A stretch of 15,212 bases of DNA from positions 1-15,212 of the forward strand of contig DASSNE010000022.1 of the NCBI GenBank assembly GCA_035688265.1, read 5' to 3'. Origin of the DNA: DASSBR01 sp035688265. GTDB lineage: Bacteria; Pseudomonadota; Gammaproteobacteria; Natronospirales; DASSBR01. The first letter of the stretch is position 1. Each line of letters opens with the position of its first letter. This document shows, piece by piece, positions 6,069 through 12,988 of this stretch. A program made the translations under genes and the position numbers. Below the pieces are notes generated by a model. The model saw nothing but the letters and a program-made list of their open reading frames with translations. It was not told where the DNA came from and did no database searches.

Positions 6069-6575
6069 TCAGGCCCTCAATTCTTCGACCGACTTGCCGC
6101 GCTTGGCCGCAATCGACTCCGGCGACTGGCCTTCGGTCAGCGCACGCATGGTCGCGCGCACAATGTTGATCGGATTACGCGAGCCGTAGCTCTTGGCGAG
6201 CACGTTGTGCACGCCGGCCACTTCGAGCACCGCGCGCATCGCCCCGCCGGCGATGACGCCGGTACCTTCCGACGCCGGCTGCAGGTACACCCGGGTCGCG
6301 CCGTGGCGCGCCTTGCGAGCATAGTGCAGCGTGCCGTCGAGCAGGTGCACCTTCTGCATGTTCTTGCGCGCGGCTTCCATACCTTTCTGGATCGCGGCGG
6401 GCACTTCACGCGCCTTGCCGTAGCCGAAGCCGACGCGGCCGTCGCCGTCGCCGACCACCGTCAGCGCGGTAAAGCCGAATTGCCGGCCGCCCTTGACGAC
6501 CTTGGCCACGCGATTGACCGTTACGAGCTTTTCGTTCAGATCGTCGGTCGCCCGGGGATTGTCGGATCTCGCCAT
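6069..6575 (-). CDS. rpsE: 30S ribosomal protein S5
   Basis: The 168-residue protein starts MARSDNPRATDDLNEKLVTV. The N-terminal double-stranded-RNA-binding-like domain (about 12-75) contains VAKVVKGGRQFGFTALTVVG and GFGYGKAREVP. The C-terminal domain carries EGTGVIAGGAMRAVLEVAG and KSYGSRNPINIVRATM. S5 lines the mRNA entry channel and affects decoding accuracy. Length equals the family norm (167 in E. coli). It starts 11 nt after rplR. The residues around the loop VVKGGR, where spectinomycin-resistance changes occur in other species, look wild type. Confidence 0.98.
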   Translation of the reverse strand: MARSDNPRATDDLNEKLVTVNRVAKVVKGGRQFGFTALTVVGDGDGRVGFGYGKAREVPAAIQKGMEAARKNMQKVHLLDGTLHYARKARHGATRVYLQPASEGTGVIAGGAMRAVLEVAGVHNVLAKSYGSRNPINIVRATMRALTEGQSPESIAAKRGKSVEELRA

Positions 6576-6586
6576 ACGTCTCTACC

Positions 6587-6952
6587 TTAAAATTGAAGAC
6601 CGTTTTCGCGCGCGGCATCCGCCAGCGCCTTGATGCGGCCGTGATAGCGGAAGCCGGAACGGTCGAACGCGACGCGTTCGATACCGGCCGCCTTCGCCTT
6701 GTCGGCAATGGCCTTGCCCACCGCCTGCGCAGCAGCGACGTTGCCGGTGCCCTTCAGGCCCGAGCGGATATCCGCCTCCAGCGTCGAGGCCGCAGCCATG
6801 ACGCGATCGCCCTCCGGCGCAATCACCTGGGCGTAAATATGCATCGGCGTGCGATGTACCGTCAGGCGTGCCGCCTCGAGTTGCCGGATGCGGGCACGGG
6901 CGCGCTGCGCGCGACGCAGCCGGGATGCCTTTTTGTCCATATTCGTTGCCAT
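6587..6952 (-). CDS. rplR: 50S ribosomal protein L18
   Basis: The protein contains MDKKASRLRRAQRARARIRQ, HIYAQVIAPEGDRVMAAAST and the C-terminal DRSGFRYHGRIKALADAARE, diagnostic of L18, which with L5 anchors 5S rRNA in the central protuberance. Two starts are possible. ATG 6952 gives 121 residues and has the purine-rich AAGAAGAAG of the rplF end upstream. The in-frame ATG at 6938-6940 gives 117 residues, the E. coli length and its exact MDKK N-terminus, but has no visible ribosome-binding site. The longer form is listed with low certainty about the first four residues. Confidence 0.96.
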   Translation of the reverse strand: MATNMDKKASRLRRAQRARARIRQLEAARLTVHRTPMHIYAQVIAPEGDRVMAAASTLEADIRSGLKGTGNVAAAQAVGKAIADKAKAAGIERVAFDRSGFRYHGRIKALADAARENGLQF

Positions 6953-6954
6953 AA

Positions 6955-7491
6955 CTACTTCTTCTTCGCCTCTTTGCGCACCACGCGCTCATCGGCATAA
7001 CGCACGCCCTTGCCCTTGTACGGCTCGGGCGGCCGGAAAGCGCGAATCTCGGCCGCGACCTGGCCGACCTGCTGCTTGTCGACACCCTTGACGACGACTT
7101 CGGTCTGGCTCGGCGTTTCAATCGTGATGCCGTCCGGCACCGGGTAGTTGACCGGGTGCGAGAAGCCGAGCGTCAGATTGAGCTGCTTGCCCTGCGCCTG
7201 CGCACGATAGCCGACGCCGACGAGCTCCAGCTTGCGCTCGAAACCTTCCGTCACGCCCTTGACGATATTCGCCAGCAATGCACGCGTGGTGCCCGCCATC
7301 GCCACCTGGTCTCCGGCGGGGCTCGCGTCGCTGACCTGCAGCGCGCCGTCCTCGCCCGTCGCCACCTTGATCGCCGGGTGCACGGTGAAGTCGAGGGCGC
7401 CCTTGGGGCCCTTCACGTTCAACTGCTGGCCGTTCTGTTTGACCTCGACGCCTTTCGGCAGCACGACGGGTCGTTTCGCTACTCTGGACAT
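6955..7491 (-). CDS. rplF: 50S ribosomal protein L6
   Basis: The 178-residue protein starts MSRVAKRPVVLPKGVEVKQN. It shows the two tandem L6 domains (about 1-80 and 81-175). The second contains KLELVGVGYRAQAQGKQLNL and the C-terminal RAFRPPEPYKGKGVRYADE that contacts the sarcin-ricin region of 23S rRNA. Length matches E. coli (177). It starts 10 nt after rpsH, and its lysine-rich end (KKK, TAG) supplies a purine stretch just before rplR. Confidence 0.98.
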   Translation of the reverse strand: MSRVAKRPVVLPKGVEVKQNGQQLNVKGPKGALDFTVHPAIKVATGEDGALQVSDASPAGDQVAMAGTTRALLANIVKGVTEGFERKLELVGVGYRAQAQGKQLNLTLGFSHPVNYPVPDGITIETPSQTEVVVKGVDKQQVGQVAAEIRAFRPPEPYKGKGVRYADERVVRKEAKKK

Positions 7492-7501
7492 AATGATGTT
7501 C

Positions 7502-7897
7502 CTATGACACCACGCACAGCACTTCGCCGCCGTGGCCGGCAGCGCGCGCGGCGCGGTCGGTCATGACGCCGCTCGAGGTGGAAATGATCGCCACGCCGAG
7601 GCCGCCCAGCACTTTCGGCAGCGCGTCCTTGCCGCGGTAAATCCTGAGGCCGGACTTGCTGACCCGCTGCAGGTTGCTGATCACCGGCTTGCCGTCGTAA
7701 TACTTGAGCGTCACCGTCAGCGTCGGCTTGCCGTCGGTCTCGCCGTTCACGTAATCGGCGATATAGCCCTCTTCCTTCAGCACCCGGGCAATCTCGGTTT
7801 TCGCCTTCGATGCCGGCATCGACACGTCGACCTTTCGCGCGGTCTGGCCGTTGCGAATGCGCGTCAGCATATCGGCGATGGGATCATTCATGCTCAT
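7502..7897 (-). CDS. rpsH: 30S ribosomal protein S8
   Basis: The 131-residue protein starts MSMNDPIADMLTRIRNGQTA and ends with GVAIISTSSGVMTDRAARAA-GHGGEVLCVVS, the conserved S8 C-terminal domain that grips helix 21 of 16S rRNA. In E. coli S8 also represses the spc operon by binding an rRNA mimic near rplE. I did not find a clear equivalent of that site by eye. Length matches the family (130). It starts 9 nt after rpsN. Confidence 0.98.
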   Translation of the reverse strand: MSMNDPIADMLTRIRNGQTARKVDVSMPASKAKTEIARVLKEEGYIADYVNGETDGKPTLTVTLKYYDGKPVISNLQRVSKSGLRIYRGKDALPKVLGGLGVAIISTSSGVMTDRAARAAGHGGEVLCVVS

Positions 7898-7906
7898 ATA
7901 ACGTTC

Positions 7907-8212
7907 CTACCAGCTCGCCTTGCGCAGGCCCGGCACGTCGCCGCGCAGCGCCGCCTCGCGCAGCTTGTTGCGCGCCAGGCCGAATTTGCGATACACGCCG
8001 TGCACGCGGCCGGTCAACTGGCAGCGTTCGTTCAGGCGCACCGGGCTGCCGTCGCGCGGCAGTTTCGCCAGCTTCGCCACCGCGTCATGCCGCTCTTCCA
8101 TCGGCGTGTCGGGGCTCTTGATGATCCGCTTCAGTTCCGCGCGCCGGGCGGCGTATTTCGCCACCATCTTCTGGCGCTTGATCTCGCGGTTGATCATCGA
8201 TGTCTTCGCCAT
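7907..8212 (-). CDS. rpsN: 30S ribosomal protein S14, zinc-free long form
   Basis: The 101-residue protein starts MAKTSMINREIKRQKMVAKY and ends LARNKLREAALRGDVPGLRK-ASW. It is the long form without the CxxC-CxxC zinc site; a single cysteine (C64 in NERCQLTGR) remains. The long form is usual in Gammaproteobacteria, in contrast to the 61-residue zinc form of many Gram-positives, and supports the taxonomic inference. S14 is a late-binding protein of the 30S head. It starts 9 nt after rplE. Confidence 0.98.
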   Translation of the reverse strand: MAKTSMINREIKRQKMVAKYAARRAELKRIIKSPDTPMEERHDAVAKLAKLPRDGSPVRLNERCQLTGRVHGVYRKFGLARNKLREAALRGDVPGLRKASW

Positions 8213-8221
8213 ATGTCGTCC

Positions 8222-8761
8222 TCAGGTTCTGAACGGGAAGCTGAACGCCTTGAGCAGCGCGCGGCCTTCCTCGTCGGTCTTCGCCGTGGTCGTGATGGTG
8301 ATGTCCATGCCACGTACGGCGTCGATCTTGTCGTACTCGATTTCCGGGAAAATGATCTGCTCGCGCACGCCCAGGGTGTAGTTGCCGCGGCCGTCGAACG
8401 CGCGGCCGTTGAGGCCGCGGAAATCGCGCACGCGCGGCAGCGCGATGTTGATCAACCGGTCCAGGAACTCGTACATCCGCTGGCGGCGCAGCGTGACCTT
8501 GCAGCCGATCGGCCAACCTTCGCGAATCTTGAAGCCGGCGACCGACTTGCGCGCGTGCGTCACGATCGGCTTCTGGCCGGCGATCCGCGCCATGTCGCCC
8601 ACCGCGTTGTCGACGATCTTCTTGTCGCCGACCGCCTCGCCGAGACCCATGTTCAGCGTGATCTTGGTGATGCGCGGGATTTCCATGACGTTCTTGTAGC
8701 CGAACTCGTCGCGCAGCTGCTTCGTCACGTTGTCCTGATAGTGTTGCTGCAATCTTGCCAT
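8222..8761 (-). CDS. rplE: 50S ribosomal protein L5
   Basis: The 179-residue protein contains YKNVMEIPRITKITLNMGLG, AGQKPIVTHARKSVAGFKIR and VREQIIFPEIEYDKIDAVRG, all family signatures. L5 binds 5S rRNA in the central protuberance and contacts P-site tRNA and S13. Length is identical to E. coli (179). Its ATG lies 1 nt after the rplX stop, suggesting coupling. Confidence 0.98.
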   Translation of the reverse strand: MARLQQHYQDNVTKQLRDEFGYKNVMEIPRITKITLNMGLGEAVGDKKIVDNAVGDMARIAGQKPIVTHARKSVAGFKIREGWPIGCKVTLRRQRMYEFLDRLINIALPRVRDFRGLNGRAFDGRGNYTLGVREQIIFPEIEYDKIDAVRGMDITITTTAKTDEEGRALLKAFSFPFRT

Positions 8762-8762
8762 C

Positions 8763-9077
8763 TTAGACGTCCACGACTTCGTTGTCGGACTTGAAATACC
8801 GGACCTTGCGGCCGTCCTCGAGCCGGCGGAAACCGACCCGGTCGCCCTTCTTCGCCATCGGGTTGTAGATCATCACGTTGGAAACGTGGATCGACATTTC
8901 GCGATCGACGATACCTCCGGTCACACCCGCATTCGGGTTCGGCCGCACGTGCTTCTTGGCGACATTGACGCCTTCGATCACCACGCGGTCGCCGGTCACC
9001 TTGAGCACCGGGCCGCGACGGCCCTTGTCCTTGCCGGCGATGACGATGACTTCGTCGCCTTTCTTGATCCTGAGCAT
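8763..9077 (-). CDS. rplX: 50S ribosomal protein L24
   Basis: The 104-residue protein starts MLRIKKGDEVIVIAGKDKGR, the KOW motif that binds 23S rRNA, followed by VTGDRVVIEGVNVAKKHVRP. L24 initiates assembly of the large subunit at the 5' domain of 23S rRNA and lies by the exit tunnel. Length matches E. coli (104). It starts 12 nt after rplN, in standard order. Confidence 0.98.
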   Translation of the reverse strand: MLRIKKGDEVIVIAGKDKGRRGPVLKVTGDRVVIEGVNVAKKHVRPNPNAGVTGGIVDREMSIHVSNVMIYNPMAKKGDRVGFRRLEDGRKVRYFKSDNEVVDV

Positions 9078-9089
9078 CTTAAGTCTCCG

Positions 9090-9458
9090 TTACAGCACTT
9101 CCGGCGCCAGCGAAATGATTCGCATGAAGCGCTCGGTGCGCAGCTCGCGCGTCACGGGCCCGAAAATGCGGGTACCGATCGGCTCGAGCTTGTTGTTCAG
9201 CAGCACGGCCGCGTTGCCGTCGAAACGGATCAGCGACCCGTCGGGCCGGCGCACGCCTTTCTTCGTGCGCACGACCACCGCGTTGTAGACCTCGCCCTTC
9301 TTGACGCGGCCGCGCGGAATCGCGTCGTTGACGCTGACCTTGATCACGTCGCCGATGCGCGCGTAGCGGCGCTTCGACCCGCCGAGCACCTTGATACAGC
9401 GGATATGGCGCGCGCCGCTGTTGTCGGCGGCATCCAGCACTGTCTGCATCTGAATCAT
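9090..9458 (-). CDS. rplN: 50S ribosomal protein L14
   Basis: The 122-residue protein starts MIQMQTVLDAADNSGARHIR and contains VNDAIPRGRVKKGEVYNAVV and DGSLIRFDGNAAVLLNNK, the L14 beta-barrel motifs. L14 forms intersubunit bridges and is the docking site of the silencing factor RsfS in other bacteria. It is the first gene of the classical spc group and is 38 nt from rpsQ. I saw no convincing promoter in that gap, so it is probably read through from the S10 genes. Confidence 0.98.
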   Translation of the reverse strand: MIQMQTVLDAADNSGARHIRCIKVLGGSKRRYARIGDVIKVSVNDAIPRGRVKKGEVYNAVVVRTKKGVRRPDGSLIRFDGNAAVLLNNKLEPIGTRIFGPVTRELRTERFMRIISLAPEVL

Positions 9459-9496
9459 GAATCGATCCCGTTACTGCGTTGAATATCCGCGGGTCG

Positions 9497-9766
9497 TCAG
9501 GCGACCGTCGCGCGCTCCACAATTTCGACCAGCGTCCACGCCTTGCGCTTCGACAGCGGCCGGCACGGCGCGATGGTCACGGTGTCGCCTTCCTGGCACT
9601 GGTTGTCGGCGTCGTGCGCCACCAGCTTGGTCCGGCGACGGATGTACTTGCCGTACAGCGGATGCTTGACCAGCCGCTCGACAACGACCGTAATGGTCTT
9701 GTCCATCTTGTTGCTGGCAACCTTGCCGGTCATCGTCCGGGTCGGTTTTTCGTTCGTCTCGCTCAT
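9497..9766 (-). CDS. rpsQ: 30S ribosomal protein S17
   Basis: The 89-residue OB-fold protein contains RTMTGKVASNKMDKTITVVV, ERLVKHPLYGKYIRRRTKLV and the C-terminal PLSKRKAWTLVEIVERA. S17 binds the 5' domain of 16S rRNA early in assembly. A short polar N-terminal extension (MSETNEKP) makes it slightly longer than E. coli (84). Its ATG overlaps the rpmC stop by 4 bp (ATGA), typical of coupled translation. It closes the S10 group. Confidence 0.98.
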   Translation of the reverse strand: MSETNEKPTRTMTGKVASNKMDKTITVVVERLVKHPLYGKYIRRRTKLVAHDADNQCQEGDTVTIAPCRPLSKRKAWTLVEIVERATVA

Positions 9767-9957
9767 GCTTCGGCTCTCTGCTCGTTAAGCACCGTCTTGA
9801 CTCGCGCGATGTCGCGCTTGACCTTGCTGAGCTGGTCGGTGCGCGCCAACTGGCCGCTGCCGGCCTGCATGCGCAGGTTGAACAGCTCGCGCTTCAGCGC
9901 CAGCAATTCCTCGCCCAGTTCCTTCGCGCTCTTCGCGCGCAATTCGTTCGCTCTCAT
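9763..9957 (-). CDS. rpmC: 50S ribosomal protein L29
   Basis: The 64-residue protein starts MRANELRAKSAKELGEELLA and ends GQLARTDQLSKVKRDIARVK-TVLNEQRAEA, the two-helix L29 hairpin located at the exit-tunnel rim beside L23. An in-frame GTG one codon upstream is possible, but ATG 9955-9957 shares its A with the rplP stop (TGATG). It also gives the family N-terminus, so it is taken as the start. It overlaps rpsQ by 4 bp at its other end. Confidence 0.96.
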   Translation of the reverse strand: MRANELRAKSAKELGEELLALKRELFNLRMQAGSGQLARTDQLSKVKRDIARVKTVLNEQRAEA

Positions 9958-10370
9958 CACATCACCGTCCGGCTGACAAACGCCGTGGTCACCGGCAATT
10001 TCGCCGCCGCGAGCCGGAACGCCTCGCGGGCGACCTCCTCGCTGACGCCTTCCATTTCATACAGCATGCGGCCCGGCTGGATCTTCGCGACCCAGTACTC
10101 GACGTTGCCCTTGCCATTGCCCATGCGCACTTCGAGCGGTTTCTTGGTCACCGGCACGTCGGGAAAAATCCGGATCCAGATCTTGCCGCCGCGCTTGACG
10201 TGACGGGTCATCGCACGCCGCGCCGCCTCGATCTGGCGCGCGGTAATACGCCCGCGCATGGTCGCCTTCAGGCCGAATTCGCCGAAATCGACACTATTGC
10301 CGACCTGGGCCAGGCCACGGTTCTTGCCTTTTTGCTGCTTGCGGAAGCGCGTCCGTTTCGGTTGCAACAT
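9957..10370 (-). CDS. rplP: 50S ribosomal protein L16
   Basis: The 137-residue protein starts MLQPKRTRFRKQQKGKNRGL and contains GGKIWIRIFPDVPVTKKPLE followed by VRMGNGKGNVEYWVAKIQPG. Arg82 corresponds to the arginine that is hydroxylated in E. coli L16 (R81). L16 helps position A-site tRNA and is required late in 50S assembly. Length is one residue more than E. coli. It begins 3 nt after rpsC. Confidence 0.98.
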   Translation of the reverse strand: MLQPKRTRFRKQQKGKNRGLAQVGNSVDFGEFGLKATMRGRITARQIEAARRAMTRHVKRGGKIWIRIFPDVPVTKKPLEVRMGNGKGNVEYWVAKIQPGRMLYEMEGVSEEVAREAFRLAAAKLPVTTAFVSRTVM

Positions 10371-10373
10371 GGT

Positions 10374-11048
10374 TTATACCTTCGCCGTCTTCTCGGCCGC
10401 GCCCTCGCCGAGGTTCGCGGTATCCAGAATCTCGCCCTTGAAAATCCATACCTTGACACCGATGACGCCGTAAGTGGTGCGTGCCTCGGTAAAGCCGTAG
10501 TCGATGTCCGCGCGCAACGTGTGCAGCGGGACGCGGCCCTCGCGGTACCACTCGCTGCGGGCAATTTCGGCGCCGTTCAGGCGGCCGGACACCCGCACCT
10601 TGATGCCGAGCGCACCGAGACGCATCGTGTTGGTCACCGCACGACGCATGGCGCGGCGGAACATGATGCGCCGCTCGAGCTGCTGCGCGACGCTTTCGGC
10701 GACCAACTGCGCGTCCAGCTCAGGCTTGCGGATCTCTTCAATGTTGACGTGCACGGGCACGTCCAGCATGCCGGTCAGTTCCTTGCGCAGCGCCTCGATG
10801 TCCTCGCCCTTCTTGCCGATCACCATGCCGGGGCGGGCGGTGTGAATCGTAATCAGCGCCGCCTTCGCCGGGCGCTCGATCTGGATCCGGCTCACCGACG
10901 CCTGCTTCAGGCGCTCCTTCAGGAAATCGCGAATCTTGATGTCGGTCAGCAGCGCCTTGCCGTAGCTCTTGCTGTCCGCATACCACTTCGAATTCCAGTC
11001 GGCCGACACGCCGAGGCGAAACCCGATCGGATGAACTTTATGACCCAT
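10374..11048 (-). CDS. rpsC: 30S ribosomal protein S3
   Basis: The 224-residue protein starts MGHKVHPIGFRLGVSADWNS. The type II KH domain shows the GxxG-type loop VIGKKG at residues 76-81, and the C-terminal domain has GRLNGAEIARSEWYREGRVP and GVIGVKVWIFKGEIL. S3 forms part of the mRNA entry helicase site. Length is near E. coli (233). GGAG lies about 10 nt before the ATG. The 180-nt gap to rplV upstream is unusual and is filled by repeat unit C. Confidence 0.98.
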   Translation of the reverse strand: MGHKVHPIGFRLGVSADWNSKWYADSKSYGKALLTDIKIRDFLKERLKQASVSRIQIERPAKAALITIHTARPGMVIGKKGEDIEALRKELTGMLDVPVHVNIEEIRKPELDAQLVAESVAQQLERRIMFRRAMRRAVTNTMRLGALGIKVRVSGRLNGAEIARSEWYREGRVPLHTLRADIDYGFTEARTTYGVIGVKVWIFKGEILDTANLGEGAAEKTAKV

Positions 11049-11065
11049 ATTGGACTTGCTCCGTT

Positions 11066-11228
11066 AAATGTGTCGTGCCGTAATCAGCGACGCTCTCTCG
11101 CGAGTGATTTTGCGTGGCTGGCAAGGCGCAGCGACGAGTCATAGCCGTAGCTATGGCGAGGAGCTGCAACGCGGCCAGCCGCGGAAAAGCGCCGCGAGAA
11201 GCGTTGATGATTGCGGTGCGGCACATTT
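11066..11228 (+). repeat. Hairpin repeat unit C in long imperfect arms, between rplV and rpsC
   Basis: Outer arms 11066-11094 and 11200-11228 are complementary over 29 positions: 23 Watson-Crick pairs, five G.T wobbles on the plus strand and one mismatch. An inner stem 11106-11122 with 11174-11190 pairs at 14 of 17 positions plus one wobble. The core is GGCAAGGCGC (11120-11129), 36 variable nt, then GCAACGC (11166-11172). The centre is ATAGC, CGTA, GCTAT (11141-11154). The right arm touches the rplV stop codon, and the left arm ends 17 nt from the rpsC start, just clear of its ribosome-binding site. No reading frame lies within it. Confidence 0.85.
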
Positions 11229-11558
11229 TCAGTCCGCCACCGTCACGGTAATGTGACTGGTGCGTTTCAGAATCTGGTTGCCGCGCCCCTTGGCGCGCGC
11301 GCGAAACCGCTTCATCGTCGGCCCTTCGTCGACCTGGATGGCCGCGACCTTGAGTTCGTCGATATCGGCGCCCTCGTTGTGCTCCGCGTTGGCGATCGCC
11401 GACTCCAGCACCTTGCGCACCAGCACCGCCGCCGCCTTGGGGCTGAACGTCAGCGTCTGCAGCGCCTGTTCGACGGGCTTGCCGCGCACCTGGTCCGCGA
11501 CCAGGCGGGCCTTCTGCGCGGAAATGCGCGCAAACCGATGTTTTGCCGCCACTTGCAT
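11229..11558 (-). CDS. rplV: 50S ribosomal protein L22
   Basis: The 109-residue protein starts MQVAAKHRFARISAQKARLV and contains VLVRKVLESAIANAEHNEGA and the extended loop ending RAKGRGNQILKRTSHITVTV, which narrows the exit tunnel opposite L4. Length matches E. coli (110). AAGGAG lies 6 nt before the ATG and it starts 10 nt after rpsS. The protein ends at VAD, one residue shorter than the E. coli end. The stop codon is immediately followed by the arm of a repeat. Confidence 0.98.
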   Translation of the reverse strand: MQVAAKHRFARISAQKARLVADQVRGKPVEQALQTLTFSPKAAAVLVRKVLESAIANAEHNEGADIDELKVAAIQVDEGPTMKRFRARAKGRGNQILKRTSHITVTVAD

Positions 11559-11568
11559 GATCCGCTCC

Positions 11569-11841
11569 TTACTTCGTCTTCCGGTCGCCGGAATGCCCCT
11601 TGAACGTGCGCGTCACGGCGAATTCGCCGAGCTTGTGCCCGACCATGTTTTCGCTGACCAGCACCGGCACGTGCTGACGGCCGTTATGGATCGCCAGCGT
11701 CAGGCCGACCATTTCCGGCGTGATCATGGAACGACGCGACCAGGTCTTGACCGGCCGCCGGCTGTTGGCCGCCACCGCCGCCTCGACCTTTTTGGCCAGA
11801 TGCGGATCGACGAACGGTCCTTTTTTTATCGAACGTGGCAC
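11569..11841 (-). CDS. rpsS: 30S ribosomal protein S19
   Basis: The 90-residue protein starts MPRSIKKGPFVDPHLAKKVE and contains TWSRRSMITPEMVGLTLAIH followed by NGRQHVPVLVSENMVGHKLG-EFAVTRTF, diagnostic of S19. It binds the 30S head with S13 and contacts A-site tRNA. Length matches the family (about 92). It starts 15 nt after rplB. Confidence 0.98.
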   Translation of the reverse strand: MPRSIKKGPFVDPHLAKKVEAAVAANSRRPVKTWSRRSMITPEMVGLTLAIHNGRQHVPVLVSENMVGHKLGEFAVTRTFKGHSGDRKTK

Positions 11842-11856
11842 GTTAAGTAACCTCTA

Positions 11857-12693
11857 CTACTTCGCCTTTTTGGCCTTGCGGCGGCGGACAATCATGTTGT
11901 CGGTGCGCTTGTTGCTGCGCGTCTTGAAGCCCTTGGTCGGCACGCCCCACGGCGACACCGGATGGCGACCGCCCGAGGTGCGGCCCTCGCCACCGCCATG
12001 TGGGTGATCGACCGGATTCATGACGACGCCGCGCACCGTCGGCCGCACGCCGCGCCAGCGACTCGCGCCCGCCTTGCCGAGCGAGCGCAAGCTGTGCTCG
12101 GAATTGCCGACTTCACCCACCGTCGCGCGGCATTCCGACAGCACCCGGCGCATTTCGCCGGAGCGCATCCGCAGCGTCGCGTAGGCGCCCTCGCGGGCGA
12201 CGATCTGCGCCATGGCGCCGGCGCTGCGCGCCATTTGTGCGCCCTTGCCGGGCTTCAGCTCGATGCAGTGCACCGTCGCGCCCACCGGAATATTGCGCAG
12301 CGGCAATGCGTTGCCGGGCTTGATCGGCGCGTGCGCGCCGGAAATCACGTTGTCGCCCGCGGCCAGATCCTTCGGCGCGATCACGTAGCGACGCTCACCA
12401 TCGGCGTACACCAGCAGGGCCAGGTGCGCGCTGCGGTTCGGGTCATACTCGAGACGCTCAACGCGCGCCGGGACGCCGTCCTTGTCGCGCTTGAAATCGA
12501 CCAGGCGGTAGCGTTGCTTGTGCCCGCCGCCCTGATGACGCTGCGTCAGGCGGCCCTGGTTGTTGCGGCCGCCGGTGCGCGTCTTTTTCGCGACCAGCGA
12601 AGCGACCGGCTCACCCTTGTGCAGGTCCGGCGTCTTGACCGCAACATGAAAGCGGCGGCCCGCGGAAGTCGGTTTGGATTTCTTTAGCGCCAT
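11857..12693 (-). CDS. rplB: 50S ribosomal protein L2
   Basis: The 278-residue protein starts MALKKSKPTSAGRRFHVAVK. The OB and SH3-like domains are followed by RGVVMNPVDHPHGGGEGRTS; His230 matches E. coli His229 close to the peptidyl transferase centre. L2 is needed for subunit association and peptide bond formation. A GTG three codons upstream (12702) is in frame. ATG 12691-12693 is preferred because it gives the family N-terminus, is preceded by GGTGAG and lies 1 nt after the rplW stop. Confidence 0.98.
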   Translation of the reverse strand: MALKKSKPTSAGRRFHVAVKTPDLHKGEPVASLVAKKTRTGGRNNQGRLTQRHQGGGHKQRYRLVDFKRDKDGVPARVERLEYDPNRSAHLALLVYADGERRYVIAPKDLAAGDNVISGAHAPIKPGNALPLRNIPVGATVHCIELKPGKGAQMARSAGAMAQIVAREGAYATLRMRSGEMRRVLSECRATVGEVGNSEHSLRSLGKAGASRWRGVRPTVRGVVMNPVDHPHGGGEGRTSGGRHPVSPWGVPTKGFKTRSNKRTDNMIVRRRKAKKAK

Positions 12694-12694
12694 A

Positions 12695-12988
12695 TCACTC
12701 ACCCGCCAGGTTGATTTCGCTGCCCGGCGCGAGCGTCACGTAGGCCTTTTTCCAGTCGCCCTGGCGACCGCGGCGGCCGCCGAAGCGCTTTTGCTTGCCG
12801 TGCACGCTGACAGTCGATACCGACTGCACCTTGACGTCGAACATCAGTTCGACGGCGCGCGAAATATCGATCTTGGTGGCATCGCGCCGGACCTTGAACA
12901 CGTTCTGGTTGTGCGCTTCGCCGACCAGCGTGGCCTTTTCGGACACGTGCGGCGCGATCAGCACATCCATGAGTTTTTCCTGGTTCAT
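12695..12988 (-). CDS. rplW: 50S ribosomal protein L23
   Basis: The protein contains QEKLMDVLIAPHVSEKATLV and GRRGRQGDWKKAYVTLAPGS, the L23 signatures. L23 sits at the tunnel exit and is the docking site for trigger factor and SRP; the loop with the exposed acidic residues is retained (VGEAHNQN region onward). Two ATGs are possible. The one at 12986-12988 has GGAGG upstream at about 10 nt and overlaps the rplD stop as ATGA, giving 97 residues. The one at 12995-12997 gives 100 residues, but its purine stretch is only 1 nt away. The downstream start is chosen. Confidence 0.96.
   Translation of the reverse strand: MNQEKLMDVLIAPHVSEKATLVGEAHNQNVFKVRRDATKIDISRAVELMFDVKVQSVSTVSVHGKQKRFGGRRGRQGDWKKAYVTLAPGSEINLAGE

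Noticed and set aside
7532..8794. Plus-strand open frame of 420 codons opposite rpsH-rpsN-rplE
   Set aside because: It spans three certain minus-strand genes and their gaps, has the His/Arg/Ala-rich composition of antisense frames, and no ribosome-binding site was seen.
9459..9540. Possible spc promoter between rpsQ and rplN, as in E. coli
   Set aside because: GATATT could be a -10 box, but no -35-like hexamer occurs at 16-18 nt; the nearest (TTGTGG) is about 29 nt away.
10200..11144. Plus-strand open frame of 314 codons opposite rpsC and into repeat unit C
   Set aside because: Antisense shadow of rpsC; the part inside the repeat shows no protein-like pattern, so it is not a transposase for the repeat.
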